Below are positions 48,006-58,639 of a stretch of DNA of 64,000 nucleotides, one piece after another. The stretch is taken from NCBI GenBank assembly GCA_964019695.1, contig OZ026522.1, forward strand, positions 23,180,477 through 23,244,476, in the 5' to 3' direction. Each line of letters starts with the position of its first letter. Position 1 is the stretch's first letter. The notes beneath the pieces are model-generated. The model was not told where the DNA came from, ran no database searches, and was given only the letters and a program-made list of their open reading frames with translations. The DNA comes from Loripinus fragilis (lineage: Eukaryota; Mollusca; Bivalvia; Lucinida; Lucinidae). The translations under genes were made by a program, and so were the position numbers.

Positions 48006-48459
48006 CAAGGTGGCCGATCACGTGGTCAGCCTGATTGGGTTCACGGACTTAACGAACCAGTAATCAGACATCACAGGTAAGGAAAATCGTTCATAACTTT
48101 CGTTATACTAAGTCAAATTTCATGCGGTAAAGTGCAAAAAAAAAACTCATAAGTTTATGCACAAGACTGTGTAAAAGTTTCTCCTGGGTTCGCTGCAATT
48201 TCCCAGATTACCTCAAACAACTGAACTGTGTACCCAATCGCAGAGAATTTCCTGCCTTTTCTACAGTTGTTCGAGGTAATCTTGGAAATTACAGCACACT
48301 CAGGAGAAACTTTGACACAGTCTTGTGCAGAAAATGTATGAGGGTTTTTTGCACTTTACCGTATGAAATTTGACTTAGTAAAACGAAAGTTATGAACGAT
48401 TTTACTGGTTCAGGAAATCCGATAACCCAATCAAGCTGACCACGTGATTGGCCACCTTG
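48006..48459. mobile_element. 454 bp foldback element with arms of about 200 bp
   Basis: Ends CAAGGTGGCCGATCACGTGG and CCACGTGATTGGCCACCTTG. Inner landmarks AAACTTTTACACAGTCTTGTG-type, CAGGAGAAAC and ATTACCTCAAACAAC are mirrored in order. The unpaired loop is roughly 48226-48261. Runs of five or more T flank both ends, a possible target duplication. No protein is encoded. Confidence 0.85.
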
Positions 48460-48468
48460 TTTTTACTT

Positions 48469-48496
48469 CTTTATTTATTTATTTATTTATTTATTG
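48469..48496. repeat. (TTTA)n microsatellite
   Basis: About seven TTTA units directly after the foldback element. Confidence 0.9.
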
Positions 48497-48724
48497 CTTA
48501 TTGTGCCTTGGCGGGTATTTTTGATGGGCCTAAATACTTTAGGAATGTGTACCCAAAGTGATAAATATTTTTTGTACAACCATTTGTTTAGATACATATA
48601 AATCTAAACTGTATCAAAACCAATCCTCACCGTACCTAATTGACGACGTGAGTTTTTGTCTAACGAAAGTAAGAAAGGTGGCAAAGAAAAGCAATTTCTT
48701 CATGAGAAAAATTATGCTGGTTTC

Positions 48725-48838
48725 TTTGCTTTAATTGTCTTCCTGGTGTCTTGTGACTGTAAATGTTCTGTGGCTATTCCTCGCGCGGTGCCATGGGTTG
48801 GTCTGTAGTGCGTGATTGTGGCTATTCACTTACTTTTT
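48725..48838 (+). mobile_element. Family B tail, truncated
   Basis: TGTCTTCCTGGTGTCTTGTG to TGATTGTGGCTATTCACTTACT, with a short deletion near the fixed end. A sliver of A (GAAAGTAAGAAAGGTGGCAA) lies at 48664. Confidence 0.6.
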
Positions 48839-48943
48839 GAAAGTTCATGCGAAGTCGATAGACATGAACTATAAAGTCTTTTAAGCATCACAGCAAGCCT
48901 AGAGGCCCACATTTTTGAATGAAAAAACGAGCTATATTGTCAT

Positions 48944-49220
48944 GCATATGGAAGGGTATCGGGCTCATAATTCAAATACGCATTATGCCTTATGCCTGAT
49001 TCCATTTACGGGTTATGGATGTGTATTATGCTTTATCACAAAGTGTCTGTCAGTTGTATGCATTTTACGTTCTACAAAATGATCGTGGTGATTATTCCAT
49101 TTGGGTGTTCTGTATCCCTAATCCCTAATTATGCTTTAACACAAAGTGCCTCTCCGTAATATGCATTTTACGTTCTATGAAAAGGGTCGAGGCGATAATT
49201 CCATTTGGTTATTTCTATAA
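48944..49220. repeat. Repeat K, forward copy, with a tandem duplication
   Basis: GGAAGGGTATCGGGCTCATA, GATTCCATTTACG, then ATGCATTTTACGTTCTACAA. The last part is repeated at 49130-49217 (ATGCATTTTACGTTCTATGA). An inverted copy lies at 51895-52190. Confidence 0.75.
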
Positions 49221-49571
49221 AAATATAACAGTGACTGCATTTCTGTAATCTACAGCCTGAATGGCTTTCCATATTCTGGTTCACCTGAACTTGCGTTTTC
49301 CGGTAAACCTGTTTTTGCCAAACCGCAATCCGCTTAAGTCTATTTCGACTACGCAACTAAATTACTAGCTTCACAAAAAATTGCTAAACGCAAAATTAAA
49401 ATAATGAATATAATAAATAATTCTGAAGTAGAATTCTTCTCTACTTTTTGTCCCTCATTTTATGAAAAAAAAAACACGCGAGGCGATTGTCTGCGCATGT
49501 CTAACATATCCAGGATTTGAAAAATGCGCCCTATCGGAAGATAATGCACGCTCCCTTTCACGGAGCCTTTG

Positions 49572-49763
49572 CTCAGTGGTAAAGTGCTGACTTGAGACTG
49601 AAGGGTTGCTGGTTCGAGCCTCACTGGCGTCACTGCGTTGTGTCCTTGAGCAAAACACATTGATCCTTGCTTAGTACTGGTTCAACCCAGGAAGACCCGT
49701 CCGACATAATTGAAAAATTGTTGACTGGGACGTAAGGAATCAAATCAAACAAACAAACAAAAA
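49572..49763 (+). mobile_element. tRNA-derived SINE, copy 2, 5'-truncated
   Basis: Starts inside the A box (CTCAGTGGTAAAGTGCTGAC). It has the B box GGTTCGAGCCT (49611-49621) and the same body (TTGTGTCCTTGAGCAAAACA, TAGTACTGGTTCAACCCAGG), and ends in a (CAAA)n-like tail. AGCCTTTG at 49564-49571 and exactly 200 bases later at 49764-49771 is a probable 8-base target duplication. Confidence 0.85.
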
Positions 49764-49771
49764 AGCCTTTG

Positions 49772-50843
49772 ACGACCTATGGAATATTGCGGTCAACCAA
49801 TGCGACGATAACCGGTGCTATCCGAATTTGAATGGAGACCTCGGAAAGTGTCCGATGAATCCCGGTTCTACTCTACATGTATGACACGCGCGAAAATATT
49901 CAGTAAGCCAAGCAAATACGAAACAAAAAATAAATAAATAAACTAAAACAGCAACATAAAACACCAGATGACTTACTATTACTTAGTACAATCAATGACT
50001 CTCTTTTCCCTGGTAGACACTGAAAATTCAACGTACACCATAAAAACGTGTTTTGTTGTTTACAACTGGGAAGCCATTCGAACAACAGTTTTGATTTTTT
50101 TTGCATGTATGCATTAACATTCGCTACATCCCGAGAGAGATGAAGCCCGTACGTGGTTGTCAACATCTTCCGTTGGTTTCCAAATGATGCACGGCTGCCA
50201 TTATCTTATAAATTTCCTATTGGAGAAAAAAAAATATGCAGTTTTTATTCATATAGGCTAGATCTACCAAATAGTGTGATATTACTTCTTACAGGGCCGT
50301 CTTCGGCTTTTGAAAAGTGGTACGGCCATGGAACGTCGTAGCCGTTTTTCTGAGTGTCGAAGGCATGAGTGGGGTGGGGGGGGGGGGTACGAGAGGTGGA
50401 TGACCCCTCTTGTTAGTGGGTGTGGGGGAGGCCCCAAGAAAATTATCTAAATCAAGATGTCTGTAGAAGCGATTCTAATACATTTTGAGGCATTTTTTTC
50501 TTGTCATACCAAGCTTATTTTACAAGCATAAGCTGCATTTCAGATGCTAACGACAGCTTTTTGAACCCCCCACCAGCAGTGTATTAACAACTGTTTTGAC
50601 CCCTCGGTGGGTCTCATCAAGCGATGGCATCAAACTTGACAGTTTGCTAGTAATTCTGATACAGATATCTGTTGTTGTTTTAGTTGTTGTTGTTGTTGTT
50701 GTTTTTTTTTTTTTGTTTTTTTTTTGGGGGGGGGGGGGGTTGTTGTTTTGATTTTTTCAGCTCTATACATACATGATCATACTTTTCCAGGCCTCTAGAA
50801 AAGAGAGTGTAATTAAAAATAAGTTTCCTATTTCTCAACTAAA
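49772..50843. other. Unassigned sequence with homopolymer runs
   Basis: No coding motif. G-runs at 50373-50389 and a GTT/T/G composite run at 50677-50745. ACAGGGCCGTCTTCGGC near 50293 is echoed inverted by CCGACGACGGCCTTGTCT near 51213, possibly the ends of an element holding the next features. Confidence 0.4.
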
Positions 50844-51008
50844 ACATATGTTGTGGGTACTCAAAGAACTGTCTCAATGAGACGGTTCTTTGAGCACCCA
50901 AAACATATGTTTAAATCTTTACTAAAACATATGTTGTGGACCTGGTTGTGGATACTCAAAAGAACCGTCTCGATGAGAAGGATTCTTTTGAGCACCGAAA
51001 ACAAATGT
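50844..51008. repeat. Two adjacent ACATATGTT-ended hairpins
   Basis: Hairpin 1 (50844-50910) has arms with GTACTCAAAGAACTGTCTC and GAGACGGTTCTTTGAGCAC. Hairpin 2 (50927-51008) has GATACTCAAAAGAACCGTCTC and a near inverse. The two are clearly copies of each other and share end words with hairpins at 24551, 34460 and 55939. Confidence 0.75.
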
Positions 51009-51240
51009 TAAAACTGATGGATAAGGAAATATTCACAATATTACGCTGGAAAATTTTGCTTACCTAGACATATACATGTCCGAGTTAATATAAATCAAGC
51101 TAAAAAGGTCAAGAGAAAAATGAAAAAATGACCCAGACAAAAAGGCATATTCAGCCTAAAATAAGTGGTCCGGCTAAAACCTTTTTTGGCCAAAAAAGTG
51201 GTCCGGCCGTACCGCCGACGACGGCCTTGTCTTAACTGTT

Positions 51241-51451
51241 GAGGCCCTCCCGGAGGGGGGAATGAGGGGGGTACCTGTTCCTTTGTTCCCTGAAATAAAT
51301 TGTTTGTTCCCCTGCTCCCCAACAATCGAAAACTTGCTTTCTTATGTTTCCTGTTCCCCAATATTGTCTTTGTTCCCCTCAAAATTGGCCTTTGTTCCCC
51401 TTAAATTAATGTCCTTTTTCCCCTGTTCCCCAAAACTCCCGGGAGGGCCTC
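51241..51451. mobile_element. Inverted-terminal element of about 211 bp with TTCCCC words
   Basis: Begins GAGGCCCTCCCGGAG and ends CTCCCGGGAGGGCCTC. Between are nine or so TTCCCC/GTTCCCC words with T-rich linkers, an oddly pyrimidine-biased strand. No coding frame is supported. Confidence 0.65.
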
Positions 51452-51894
51452 AGTGTTACAACCTATGTCTTGACGAAAACTTTAATTTTCCAAGGTTCCA
51501 GCTCCACATTTTTATACACATGATCCCCCTTTCCAGAAATCCTGGACCCACCCCTGACTGACGAGGAATACTAATCTACCTAAGAGGCTAAGACAACGGA
51601 TCAAGACCCGCTACTGGCTGTTCAGGGACTAGCGGATAGCCGCACAAAAGATCTATGCCTGTCCAGAAGTATTCTTGTCATCATTTATAGCAGCATAGGC
51701 GTCTCATACATGTACAGCGTATTGTGTTCAGTCATAAATTGATTTGCGACAACATGAAAAGCCGAAATAAGACTTTGTTGTCAATTGAAACGCGCATTGC
51801 AAGAAAGCAAATAACAGCTATTTAGAGAGATAAGAAACTTTGAAAGAGCTTATTTCAAGGATTGAGAAAACCCATAAAGCACATAACATAATGA

Positions 51895-52190
51895 CTAAAT
51901 GGCATCAAGCGTAACAACATTTTGTAGAATGCAGAATGCATATTGCTGAAACGCACTGTCTGTTATAGCAAATAAGAAATACACATTACTGGAATGGAAT
52001 TATGACAGGGAATTGGGGGTACAAAACACCCAAATGGAATTATTACCACGATCATTTTGTAGAATGTAAACTGCATACAACTGATAGACACTTTGTGGTA
52101 AAGCATAATAAACATCCATAACACGTAAATGGAATCAGGTATAAGGCACAATGCGTATTTGAATTATGAGCCCGATACCCTTCCATACAT
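51895..52190. repeat. Repeat K, inverted copy
   Basis: CACCCAAATGGAATTATTAC, TTTTGTAGAATGTAAACTGC, AAATGGAATCAGGTATAAGG and TATGAGCCCGATACCCTTCC are the inverse of 48944-49125. An additional diverged unit lies at 51905-51990. Confidence 0.75.
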
Positions 52191-52194
52191 GCAC

Positions 52195-52980
52195 GGATCC
52201 AAAAATATTGTCAGATCATTTTTTCTATTTTTTTTTTTTTTTTTTTTTTTAAGTTGAGAGGATGGAAGATCCAAATACGACTAAATGCGGGCCATCACCG
52301 GCCCACCAGCGAAACGCCATTTAAATGGCGTTTCGCTGGCGAGCCGATGATGGCCCAACATTGAAAGCTGGCTTGGTCGCTTTGCGATTTTCCATTGGAT
52401 CCAGATAAGTATTGATAAGGAACCCTATATTTTTGGTCCGACACCCTGTCCTCAACTCTGGATCAACGCATGACTGTAATTAGATTTACGCGGGAAATTG
52501 ATAAATATAGTTTGTCTTGATATGCGCAACTATATTTTGGGGCTAGATGCTTAATTTTTTTCCTCTGCCTTATGCTTTTGTCGTATTTTGTGTTAGGTTC
52601 ATGCGATATTGAGCGGCAGAGCCGTCATCGCACGTCGAAGTAACACCTACTAAATCTACTGGCTCTGAATTTTGTGTATATGCATATAATAAATCCTATA
52701 GTTTTTGTGATTTTCCATGGAGGGGGTCCGAACCCCGTGTCCACAACTCTGGATCCACGCATGCTTGTAATTAAATTTACGCGGGTAAAGAGACATATAA
52801 TTTGTCTATCGTTTGGGGCTTGGTGCTTGATTTTTTCCTGGGCCGTGTGCTTTTGTCGTATTTTGTGTTAGGTTCTTGCGATATTAAACGGCTGCACAAG
52901 CTCGTCAGAGCCGTCGTCGCTCGTCGAAGTTGCTCCTACTAAAAGCTACTGGCTTTAAATTTTGTGTATCTTCATAAATA
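52195..52980 (-). mobile_element. Family E element, copy 3, with a tandemly doubled 291 bp tail
   Basis: The hairpin at 52290-52356 (CCAGCGAAACGCCATTTAA and inverse) belongs to E. The edge sequence GGATC.ACGCATG...TTTGTCGTATTTTGTGTTAGG occurs twice, at 52461-52660 and 52751-52975, about 291 bases apart, so the E edge and its flank are duplicated in tandem. Confidence 0.7.
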
Positions 52981-53050
52981 TATATTTGTCGGTATATCAC
53001 GTTTTGAAAGAGATCCCCCGCGGAAGCTCTGAAAAGGTGTGATAGTGTGA

Positions 53051-53103
53051 ATTATACTGTTTAGAGGGTCTTGCGTTTAACACCTACCCTCTAAGCAGTA
53101 TAA
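53051..53103. repeat. Hairpin
   Basis: TTATACTGTTTAGAGGGT and ACCCTCTAAGCAGTATAA, one mismatch, loop about 17 bases. The sequence from there to 53569 shows nothing recognisable. Confidence 0.6.
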
Positions 53104-53569
53104 CGGTGTATAAACATAGTTCACAATACAAATAATTTGTCTTGATCCACTTTTCAATAAGGCTTTTCTAAACAACTTATTTACTTTCTTAGACTGGCTA
53201 AATAAACAAAACACGTGTTTTTCAAATAAAATGTATCTATAACTACAATGGTCCGTTTGTCAATTTAGATGTGCTGTGCATTGCTGATTGACCATATTGA
53301 CCACAAAATAAATTAGGCAACCACATGGACAGGTGGGCATAGTATTCTTGGTAATAAAAATCAAGTGATTCCACTACATAAATTCAATGCCAGGTTGTAA
53401 AAGAATTTATTTCTTGCATATCGGATAAGAAAATATGATATTCTAGCATGGGTCGTACATGTACCTGTACCCGGACTGTTAATTGTTTGTATTGAAACTC
53501 ACGCAGATAGTCGTAAAGGGATTTGGATGTCAAAGTCACGTCTTCATGTAACATCTCGGCATATTAAAG

Positions 53570-54440
53570 CTTATTACAAGATTAAAAGAATACATCGTTT
53601 ATGTGAGGATGGGATAGAAAAATTCATCCCCAGAATCACCGTTTGACACCACGAAGCTTGCCGAGTGGTGACAAATAGTGATCCCCAAGATGGCCTTTTC
53701 ACCCTAACACTCATGCCATTTTACATGTATACCCTTTCAGTATCACCAGTACAGAAGACGATTTTATATGACCATAGGCAGTAGACAATTTTTGACCCAA
53801 AAAAGGCGTATAACTCAAGCAAGATACTCCTTTTTTCGACTCATGGACATCTGATTTTTTCCTCGTCATGGCCACAGACTATCAGAATCTATTATGAGTG
53901 TGTGGGGCGGATATAATAATCCGTCCCGAGGATCGCCGTTTGGCATCACGAGGCTTGCCGAGTAATGACAAACGGTGATCCCGAGGGACGATTTTTTTAC
54001 ACCTAACCCGCCCCATCCCCACCCCTCAAAAGTGATGGACTTTTTATCTTGCTCACTATTGGATTTTGCATTTTAATTCTAAAATAAACTGATGACGCCA
54101 CATTTACACAATAGCATGTTGCATGTACATTGGCTGTATTGGAAGACACCTAAATGGTAGTCAAGTGGCGTCATTGTAGTGTCAAAGCCTGACGACATAA
54201 TATACTTTGTAATATCACATCTAAGCGTAATCAGGAACTTCTTGACGCTATTTCAGATAAAAAAAAGATACCGATTTGAAAGGCGTACAAGAAAATGAAT
54301 CTATCATTTGTGCGAAATTCTGTCCCGCGAGAGCACCGTTTATTGCCTCTCAGTAAGCCTTGTGATGTCAAACAGTAATCCTCTGGACGTTTTTTTTTTT
54401 CAATCCCACACTAACACTAATGATATATCCTTATAATCAC
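53570..54440. mobile_element. Three family D hairpin copies
   Basis: D copies at about 53575-53720, 53870-54060 and 54290-54430. The best hairpin is 53932-54000: CGTCCCGAGGATCGCCGTTTG and CAAACGGTGATCCCGAGGGAC around GGCTTGCCGAG. A TGGACTTTTTATCTTGCTCA-type edge is shared with 19.3 kb. Confidence 0.65.
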
Positions 54441-54596
54441 ACTCTTGTCAAATTACGCTGGACGTCACATGTGCGTATTGGAAGTTACCCACATGGTTGT
54501 CAAGTGATAAAGAGAAAGTGTCCTAGACCACTCCGGGCCACCATGTATTGTATATATACCAGAGCAATTTACCTATATATCCTTCATTTGGGCTCG

Positions 54597-54760
54597 TTAG
54601 ATTAAAATGGGGTCTCCATTTGGGCCTGCACTATTTTGCACGACCCTTTGGTCTGCACTATTATCACTATGTGAGTATTGCATGACCCTTGGGTCTGTAC
54701 TATAATCTTGCAAATTCTTGGGTCTGCACTATAATCACCATGTGAGACCGCACATCCTTC
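54597..54760. repeat. Short tandem repeat, about 30-40 bp unit
   Basis: GGTCTGCACTAT or close variants at 54649, 54688 and 54721, with CACTATGTGAG/CACCATGTGAG twice. Confidence 0.6.
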
Positions 54761-54899
54761 CGTCCGTGGTTTATTAAGGAAAATGCTTATCACGGATCGT
54801 GCACATCACTGTCAGTTGATTATCGTTTACTGTTACTCTCATTGGGTCTGCGGGTTTTGTTTTGGGTCCTACTTTTGAAGCGTGGTCCTTAATGTTCTT

Positions 54900-55040
54900 T
54901 TTGGAGTGGCAATAACCCTACTCTAGTTGCTTTTTACTTTAATTCTGTTGTGGCAGTTTGTGTTCTGTGTTATCGAGTAGTGCCGTCGAGTATTCTGCAG
55001 TCTGTGATTTTGGCACATCCTGATCAAACTCACTTTTAAC
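54900..55040 (+). mobile_element. Diverged family B fragment
   Basis: TATTCTGCAGTCTGTGATTT and TCCTGATCAAACTCACTTTT mark a degraded fixed end. Confidence 0.45.
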
Positions 55041-55384
55041 ATATGACGTCCTGTCTGGGAGTGATATAACGCCATGCATTAAAATCGATAAACCACTAGT
55101 GGATTGCAGATTTTGGTAACGTTATGTATTGATATCCGTAATAGCGTCGCGTATTATATATGCAAGATCTTAGCATTTTCACGCAAAAAACGCGATTTAG
55201 AATTAAGCTTAGGGTCATATGGTATATAGAATCTAACATTCGTCTTCCCGTGTTATTGACTTTATAAAACTCGTTGCAAAAACGAGATCAAATGCTCGAC
55301 TAGCCTCGCATTTCATCTCTTTTTCCAAACACGTCTTATACATTCAATAAAGCTCGAGCACTCATGTAGGATCCTCCATCTGTG
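55040..55384. mobile_element. Family C element, copy 4
   Basis: ATATGACGTCCTGTCTGGGA, ACCACTAGTGGATTGCAGAT, then the C hairpin (about 55250-55350, with AAAACTCGTTGCAAAAACG and CATTTCATCTCTTTTTCC), ending CACTCATGTAGGATCCTCCA. Confidence 0.75.
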
Positions 55385-55875
55385 TATGTACACCGTCCAA
55401 CCCGATTCGTTAAGCACAGATAATGCATTTATCACAGATGGCTCGGGTGGAGGGCATTTTTGTGGAATGTAAGTATTGACTTGATTAAAGTTCCCACAGG
55501 ATTTGATCCAAAACAATGGTGCACCTAATGTAGGTATTTTTTAGTCGACCACTATACGAATTTGGGCTCCGGTTGGCCTTTTGATGTGTGAGCAATCAAT
55601 TGAAAAAGGTGCATTTTTTCAAGGAAAAATGTTTTTTTGAAACAACTCGCTCCACATCACTTTTAAACCTCATTTATCAGAAATGTACCTTTTGCATGAG
55701 AAGGCTCAACCCCTTTCTTTCCACTATGCCTAACGACAGCCCTCATTGCCCTTGTTTTACCGAGTTACTGAAGAAAGAGGATGGCATATAAGTAAAAATA
55801 TGATAACGTTAAGCACAGTTCACAATCTGAAAAGGATACATTTGGCGTAGTTCATACACAAAATATGATAACGTC
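55385..55875. repeat. Repeat L, forward copy
   Basis: GTACACCGTCCAACCCG, TTGATCCAAAACAATGGTGC, GAGCAATCAATTGAAAAA and GGATACATTTGGCGTAGTTC. An inverted copy lies at 59447-59933. Both contain a short frame starting MSNQLKKV, but the peptides diverge more than the DNA, so no coding constraint is evident. Confidence 0.8.
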
Positions 55876-55938
55876 ATGATAACGACACAGTCATATCTTA
55901 TTTCCATATCATCAGTTTAAACAGTGTTTTTCCTACCA

Positions 55939-56010
55939 AGCATATGTTTTGTGTGCCTGAAAGAAAAGCCTCAGGGGGATGTGCCTTTAACGCACACTTA
56001 ACATATGTTT
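55939..56010. repeat. ACATATGTT-type hairpin, degenerate
   Basis: AGCATATGTTTTGTGTGCCT with AGGGGGATGTGCC...CACACTTAACATATGTTTT. Related in ends to 24551, 34460 and 50844. Confidence 0.5.
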
Positions 56011-56039
56011 TATAGATAGTATTATAATTGATTCATCGA

Positions 56040-56132
56040 TAGGCCTTAATTTCTAAATCCATTGTGTCTGAAATTAAATTCGAATTTGTTAATATTTCGA
56101 AATATCAGAGTTCGAGGTTTTACTGTATTTGT
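56040..56132. mobile_element. Solo pogo-like terminus
   Basis: ATCAGAGTTCGAGGTTTTACTGTA at 56104-56127 is a typical inverted end (TACAGTAAAACCTCGAAC on the other strand) with a TA edge. The opposite end was not found. Confidence 0.4.
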
Positions 56133-56145
56133 ATAATGTACAAAA

Positions 56146-57775
56146 AGTAAGTGAGTATGGTCAGGAAATACCACAATCACAAACTGCAGACCAACCCACG
56201 GCACCATGAGGAAGAGCTACAGGACATTTACAGCAACAAGAAATCCAAAAGACAATAAAGGCAAAGCAACCAGCTCTCTCTTCCTCGTCAAGATTATTGC
56301 GAAGCTAGAAAGGACATAAAGTAAATACCAAAACAAAGACCAATACAGAATCCCTACAAACAATAGGAGGTACATAAAGCAATAAATCATCCTCTTAGAA
56401 CGGACAACAGCCTAAGCTACCAGAGGACTTAAATGCATTTTACTTGCGCCAAATCTTCGCCCTAGATTCTGTTGTTGGTAATACAAAAAATGTCTGCATG
56501 CCGGGGTTTAAACCCAATCTCGGTTTATAGCTATGGTTTCGTCTTTAATTGTATGACTCAGACTCAATGACGGCTCTGACGTTAAGATAATTCATGGATA
56601 AGTTAGGGTTGTTTTTTTTTCATGCAAACCACATCTATGGGTCTTGATACACATATGAACTAAGGGTGAGGTTAGCGCTGTGTAACTAGTTTAAGCCCTT
56701 CAGTAAAGGTGTTTTACTGCGCGTTCCAAGGCGGTGCTTCTTTTGTGGATCATGGTTGTTATTTGTGTTTCATGTTTGTCATATTTTCTTGTCTGTTCAT
56801 TGTATCCTTGTGGTCACCTGCTGGTAAAGGGCTGACCTCTCGGCTCTCTTGTGTGTAATGTTTTATTGTGTTTTTGCTACTTTCCCATGTGGTGCCTAGG
56901 GCAGGTATGGTATCAATTCCTGATCTTTACCTTCTTACTACTTTTAATCGTATGGGTTGGTGCAGGATGCTTGTCTGTAGCTGGGCCTACCCTGGCTCAA
57001 CTTGAGGTTTTTTTAGCTCTGACTATCTGTGAGGCGTGAGACATTTTCTTTGTTTCATCATAGCGTGTTAATTTGATTAGAGTGTTTCTCTATGATGATA
57101 CATTGCAATAGCTAGGAAGCCTCCATGCGATAGGTGAGATTGGCGCCATGAAACCGGTTTATGCCCTCCTGTAAAATATTTTACTGACCGTTCCAAGGCG
57201 GTGCTTCTTTTGTGGATCATTTATGTTATTTCTGTCATGTTTTTGTTATGCTTTCGTGTGCGTCTGTTTGTTGACGCCTGGGATAGGGCTGACCTCTAGG
57301 CTCTCGTTCGTAATGCCTAATTGTAAAGTTGTCACTTTCCCATTGGTATCCTGGGTCAGGTGTGGTGTTTGATTGTATCAATTCCTGATCTTTGCCCTTT
57401 TTCTTACTTTGATAAACATTTGTGTGCTTCAACAACAGCAGAATCTAGGATGAAGTTTACCAATAAAATCCATTTAAGCACCTCAGTGGCTTAGGCTGCT
57501 GTCCGTTCTAAGGCAGTGGTTCTTTTGTTGTTGATTCGTTGTTGGTTGTTACTCCTATTGTGGGATTCTGTAATCGTTCTATGTTTTGTTGTGCGATATT
57601 TTGTGTCCATTCTAGTTTTGCAATCATCTTGATGGGGAAGAGAGAGCTGGTTGTTCTGCTTAGTTTGTCTTCCTGGTTTCTTGTCATTGTTTTGAGGCTC
57701 TTCCTTGAGGTGACACGGGTTTGTCTGCAGTTTGTAATTGTGGTATTTCCTGGCCATACTCACTTACTACTTTTA
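56146..57775. mobile_element. Inverted pair of B copies enclosing spacers and two A insertions
   Basis: Left B (56146-56480, sense minus) and right B (57420-57775, sense plus) give the whole 1.63 kb inverted ends. Between lie spacer 2 (AATCTCGGTTTATAGCTATG), A (56600-56945), spacer 1 (CTCAACTTGAGG, AGCTCTGACTATCTGTGAGG) and A (57130-57415). Compared with 47.7 kb, the first A interrupts spacer 2 between GACGT.AAG and TTAATCG. The small frames here are repeat by-products. Confidence 0.7.
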
Positions 57776-58110
57776 GTTTTAGGTGGAAGAAGATCTCATT
57801 TATTGCAATAAAATGAAATTCTACTATCAACAATTTTAAGAATATCGAATTTTTAAGTTTTTAAAGCATTAGATTCAACAAGCTTTCGCTTGCACCATCG
57901 ATTACAAAATTCTTGTAATAAACCAGCAATTTCATCACGACATTTGTTGAAGTCTATCGGTAAAGGGAAGCTGTATTTAGGTAATTTATACGTTATAGTA
58001 AGTAAGGGTGCAAAGATCAGGAATCGATACAATCAAGTACCACACCTGACCCAAAATCTAGAATCAGTAATAGTTTTTAAATCTCAAGTGATTATATGAC
58101 CAGCAGGTTG
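57776..58110. mobile_element. Spacer and A tail, as at 5.8-6.2 kb
   Basis: AAAATGAAATTCTACTATCA, ATTACAAAATTCTTGT and TAAGTAAGGGTGCAAAGATC (A fixed end, 57993-58055, sense minus), then AATCTCAAGTGATTATATGACCAGCAGG, which precedes the A tail at 6.1 kb. 58111-58639 shows nothing else recognised. Confidence 0.6.
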
Positions 58111-58639
58111 ATAGCAATTTTTTGATTCCTTACATTCTCAAGAATCAGGAATAGTAGTTTCAATATCAAGTTCAGTTACTAATTTGTTATAGTTAAATAC
58201 AGTACTACGAAAAGGTTTATTGTACTAATCACAAATAATAGGTGATTTCTTATTTAAAGTTATATGTTATATTTAATTAAAATCATTGTGCAGTACTATA
58301 TGCAGCACTAAGAAGAGGTATGAATCTTTAAAACTTTAAAATGGCTAAAATAGAATGAGAAAGTGTATATTTTACTTAATCTTTTCTAAGTCAGATATAA
58401 AATACCATGCATAGTACTGGAAACAAAAGGCTGCATTTTTATATGGTTCATCAAAAATATTAATTTGTCTGTAGTGCTGTTTGTTACAAAATCAGTATTG
58501 CATTATTGTGCTTTGTGCAACATTGTTCTCCTTATGTCACCATAGAAGGGTCATTCAATAGGAAAATGAAGTCATTCTCAACACTCTTAGGATGCAATGG
58601 AAACAAGTTGTTTGTTCTACTGGGATTTTAGGGTAAATT

